A stretch of 64,000 nucleotides of DNA from Halomonas heilongjiangensis (GTDB lineage Bacteria > Pseudomonadota > Gammaproteobacteria > Pseudomonadales > Halomonadaceae). This document shows, one piece after another, positions 63,029-64,000 of the stretch; the stretch's first letter is position 1, and the number at the start of each line of letters is the position of its first letter. The stretch spans positions 19,926-83,925 of the forward strand of contig NZ_PNRE01000061.1 in assembly GCF_002879645.1 (NCBI RefSeq). Direction: 5' to 3'. The position numbers and the translations under genes are program-made. Below the pieces are notes generated by a model that did not search any database, was not told the DNA's origin, and saw only the letters and a program-made list of their open reading frames with translations.

Positions 63029-63580
63029 ATGTCGGACGATGTGGGCGCCCGCTTGCGCGCCCTGCGCACCCTGCGCGGGATCTCCCAGCGCGAGCTGGCC
63101 AAGCGTTGTGGCGTCACCCACTCCAGCCTGTCGCTGATCGAACAGGGCAAGGTCAGCCCCTCGGTCAGCTCGCTGAAGAAGATCCTCGATGCCATTCCCA
63201 TGAGCGTCGGGGACTTCTTCACCATGGACCTGGAGAGCCGCCGGCAGGTGTTCTACTCGGCCGACGAGCTGGCCGACGTCGGCAGCGGCGACGTCATCTA
63301 CAAGCTGGTGGGCGCCAACCGCCACGACCGCGCCCTGTCGTTCATGATCGAGACCTACCCGGCCGGCGCCGACACCGGCCGCGAGATGATCACCCACCAG
63401 GGCGAGGAAGCCGGGGTGGTGCTGGAGGGCGAGATCGAGATCACCATCGGCGCCGACACCCGGCGACTCGGCCCCGGCGAGGCCTACTACTTCGAGACCA
63501 ATGTTCCCCACCGCTTCCGCAACCCCGGCGAGGCCCCCTGCCGCCTGGTCAGCTGCGCGACCCCGGCCCGGGCGTTCTGA
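63029..63580 (+). CDS. XRE-family regulator with C-terminal cupin domain (PuuR-like)
   Basis: A 183-residue transcription factor with an N-terminal helix-turn-helix (about residues 6-60, LRALRTLRGISQRELAKRCGVTHSSLSLIEQG) and a C-terminal cupin_2 domain (about residues 105-180, HQGEEAGVVLEGEIEITIGADTRRLGPGEAYYFETNVPHRFRN). This architecture is shared by PuuR (putrescine utilisation) and many amino-acid or polyamine regulators; the ligand here is unknown. It lies 70 bp after gatB with its own AGAGGA ribosome binding site. No polyamine gene is in view, so the target is probably the following gene or lies outside. Confidence 0.88.
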   Translation: MSDDVGARLRALRTLRGISQRELAKRCGVTHSSLSLIEQGKVSPSVSSLKKILDAIPMSVGDFFTMDLESRRQVFYSADELADVGSGDVIYKLVGANRHDRALSFMIETYPAGADTGREMITHQGEEAGVVLEGEIEITIGADTRRLGPGEAYYFETNVPHRFRNPGEAPCRLVSCATPARAF

Positions 63581-63763
63581 TCCCCTGCTCCAGCCTCCGG
63601 GCACGCAGAGCGGGACTTGCCGGCCGCCCGGTTGTGCCGCATCCTGCCACCAAGGCCCGATCGACAAGAGGCCGGCTGCAGGTGTCCGAAGGGAGAGACG
63701 TTGTCGAGGGCAGACTCATGCCCATCGCAGCGGATGCGATGCCTTACCGAAGGAGGACATGAC

Positions 63764-64000
63764 ATGAAGACTCGCACCCTGATTCCCCTGGCCCTGGCCA
63801 TCGGGCTGCTGCCCCTGGCCGTGATGGCCCAGGACGCCGACGGCGAGGTGATCGTCGAGGAGAGCGAACCCGCCGCCACCGGGCAGGCCCAGGAGAATCT
63901 CGATACCGCCATCGAGCAGAACCCGGATGCCGCCGTCTTCGGCCTGGAGACGGCGCGCGAGGCGGTCACCGAGGGCGGCGTCGACGGCCAGGCGGTCAGC
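63764..64000 (+). CDS. Exported protein of unknown function (3' end outside window)
   Basis: At least 79 residues, cut by the window edge. It starts with AGGAGG eight bases upstream. Residues 1-22 form a Sec signal peptide with likely cleavage after AVMA. The mature part is strongly acidic (DADGEVIVEESEP...), with alternating A/E/D-rich segments and an AREAVTEGG stretch; no domain is recognised. It may be regulated by the upstream XRE-cupin protein. The 183-bp gap before it (63581-63763) shows no clear promoter or RNA. Confidence 0.6.
   Translation, partial: MKTRTLIPLALAIGLLPLAVMAQDADGEVIVEESEPAATGQAQENLDTAIEQNPDAAVFGLETAREAVTEGGVDGQAVS

Overview
The window is a GC-rich (roughly two-thirds G+C by eye), densely packed stretch of core chromosome from a gammaproteobacterium. 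Gene order is a composite of the Pseudomonas and Enterobacteria arrangements of the same loci. Codon bias, acidic proteins and heptameric intergenic repeats make a Halomonadaceae (Halomonas-like) source most likely; that is inference from gene content, not from a search. I see no prophage, insertion sequence with a transposase, CRISPR array, tRNA or defence island.

Layout. (1) 1-18109: a DciA-like gene converges on a complete division and cell-wall (dcw) cluster on the minus strand, in the order rsmH-ftsL-ftsI-murE-murF-mraY-murD-ftsW-murG-murC-ddl-ftsQ-ftsA-ftsZ-lpxC. Most junctions overlap by ATGA or GTGA. mraZ is absent; the RNase P RNA gene sits directly upstream of rsmH. (2) 18161-22917: rnpB, then divergent rsmI and lpoA-yraN-diaA-dolP. 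(3) 22957-29370, minus strand: petABC (cytochrome bc1) and sspAB, rplM-rpsI, and zapE. (4) 29562-32185: zapG, a Nif3/DUF34 protein and a DegS/AlgW protease. (5) 32239-39128, minus strand: mlaFEDCB (phospholipid transport), then ibaG-murA-hisG-hisD. (6) 39275-47431, plus strand: yrbG-kdsD-kdsC-lptC-lptA-lptB (Kdo synthesis and LPS export), then rpoN-hpf-ptsN-rapZ-npr (sigma-54 and nitrogen PTS). (7) 47428-59525: pmbA, darP, a REP-like inverted repeat, then tldD-yhdP-rng-maf-mreD-mreC-mreB on the minus strand. (8) 59706-64000: gatCAB, an XRE-cupin regulator and the start of an exported protein of unknown function.

Most genes serve envelope biogenesis: peptidoglycan precursors (mur, ddl, mraY), septal and lateral synthesis (ftsW/I, lpoA, mreBCD), lipid A and Kdo (lpxC, kdsCD), LPS export (lptABC), phospholipid balance (mla, yhdP) and envelope stress sensing (degS, dolP). 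The rest are ribosome, tRNA and RNA functions, respiration, and histidine synthesis.

I did not find an undescribed multi-gene system. The most interesting signals are small: mreC appears to begin at an ATT codon; two tandem sigma-54-type promoter elements precede rpoN itself and overlap a possible sigma-70 promoter; a perfect 19-bp inverted repeat of REP type lies between darP and tldD; rnpB abuts the dcw cluster without mraZ or a visible terminator; and cytochrome b carries PVWY in place of PEWY.
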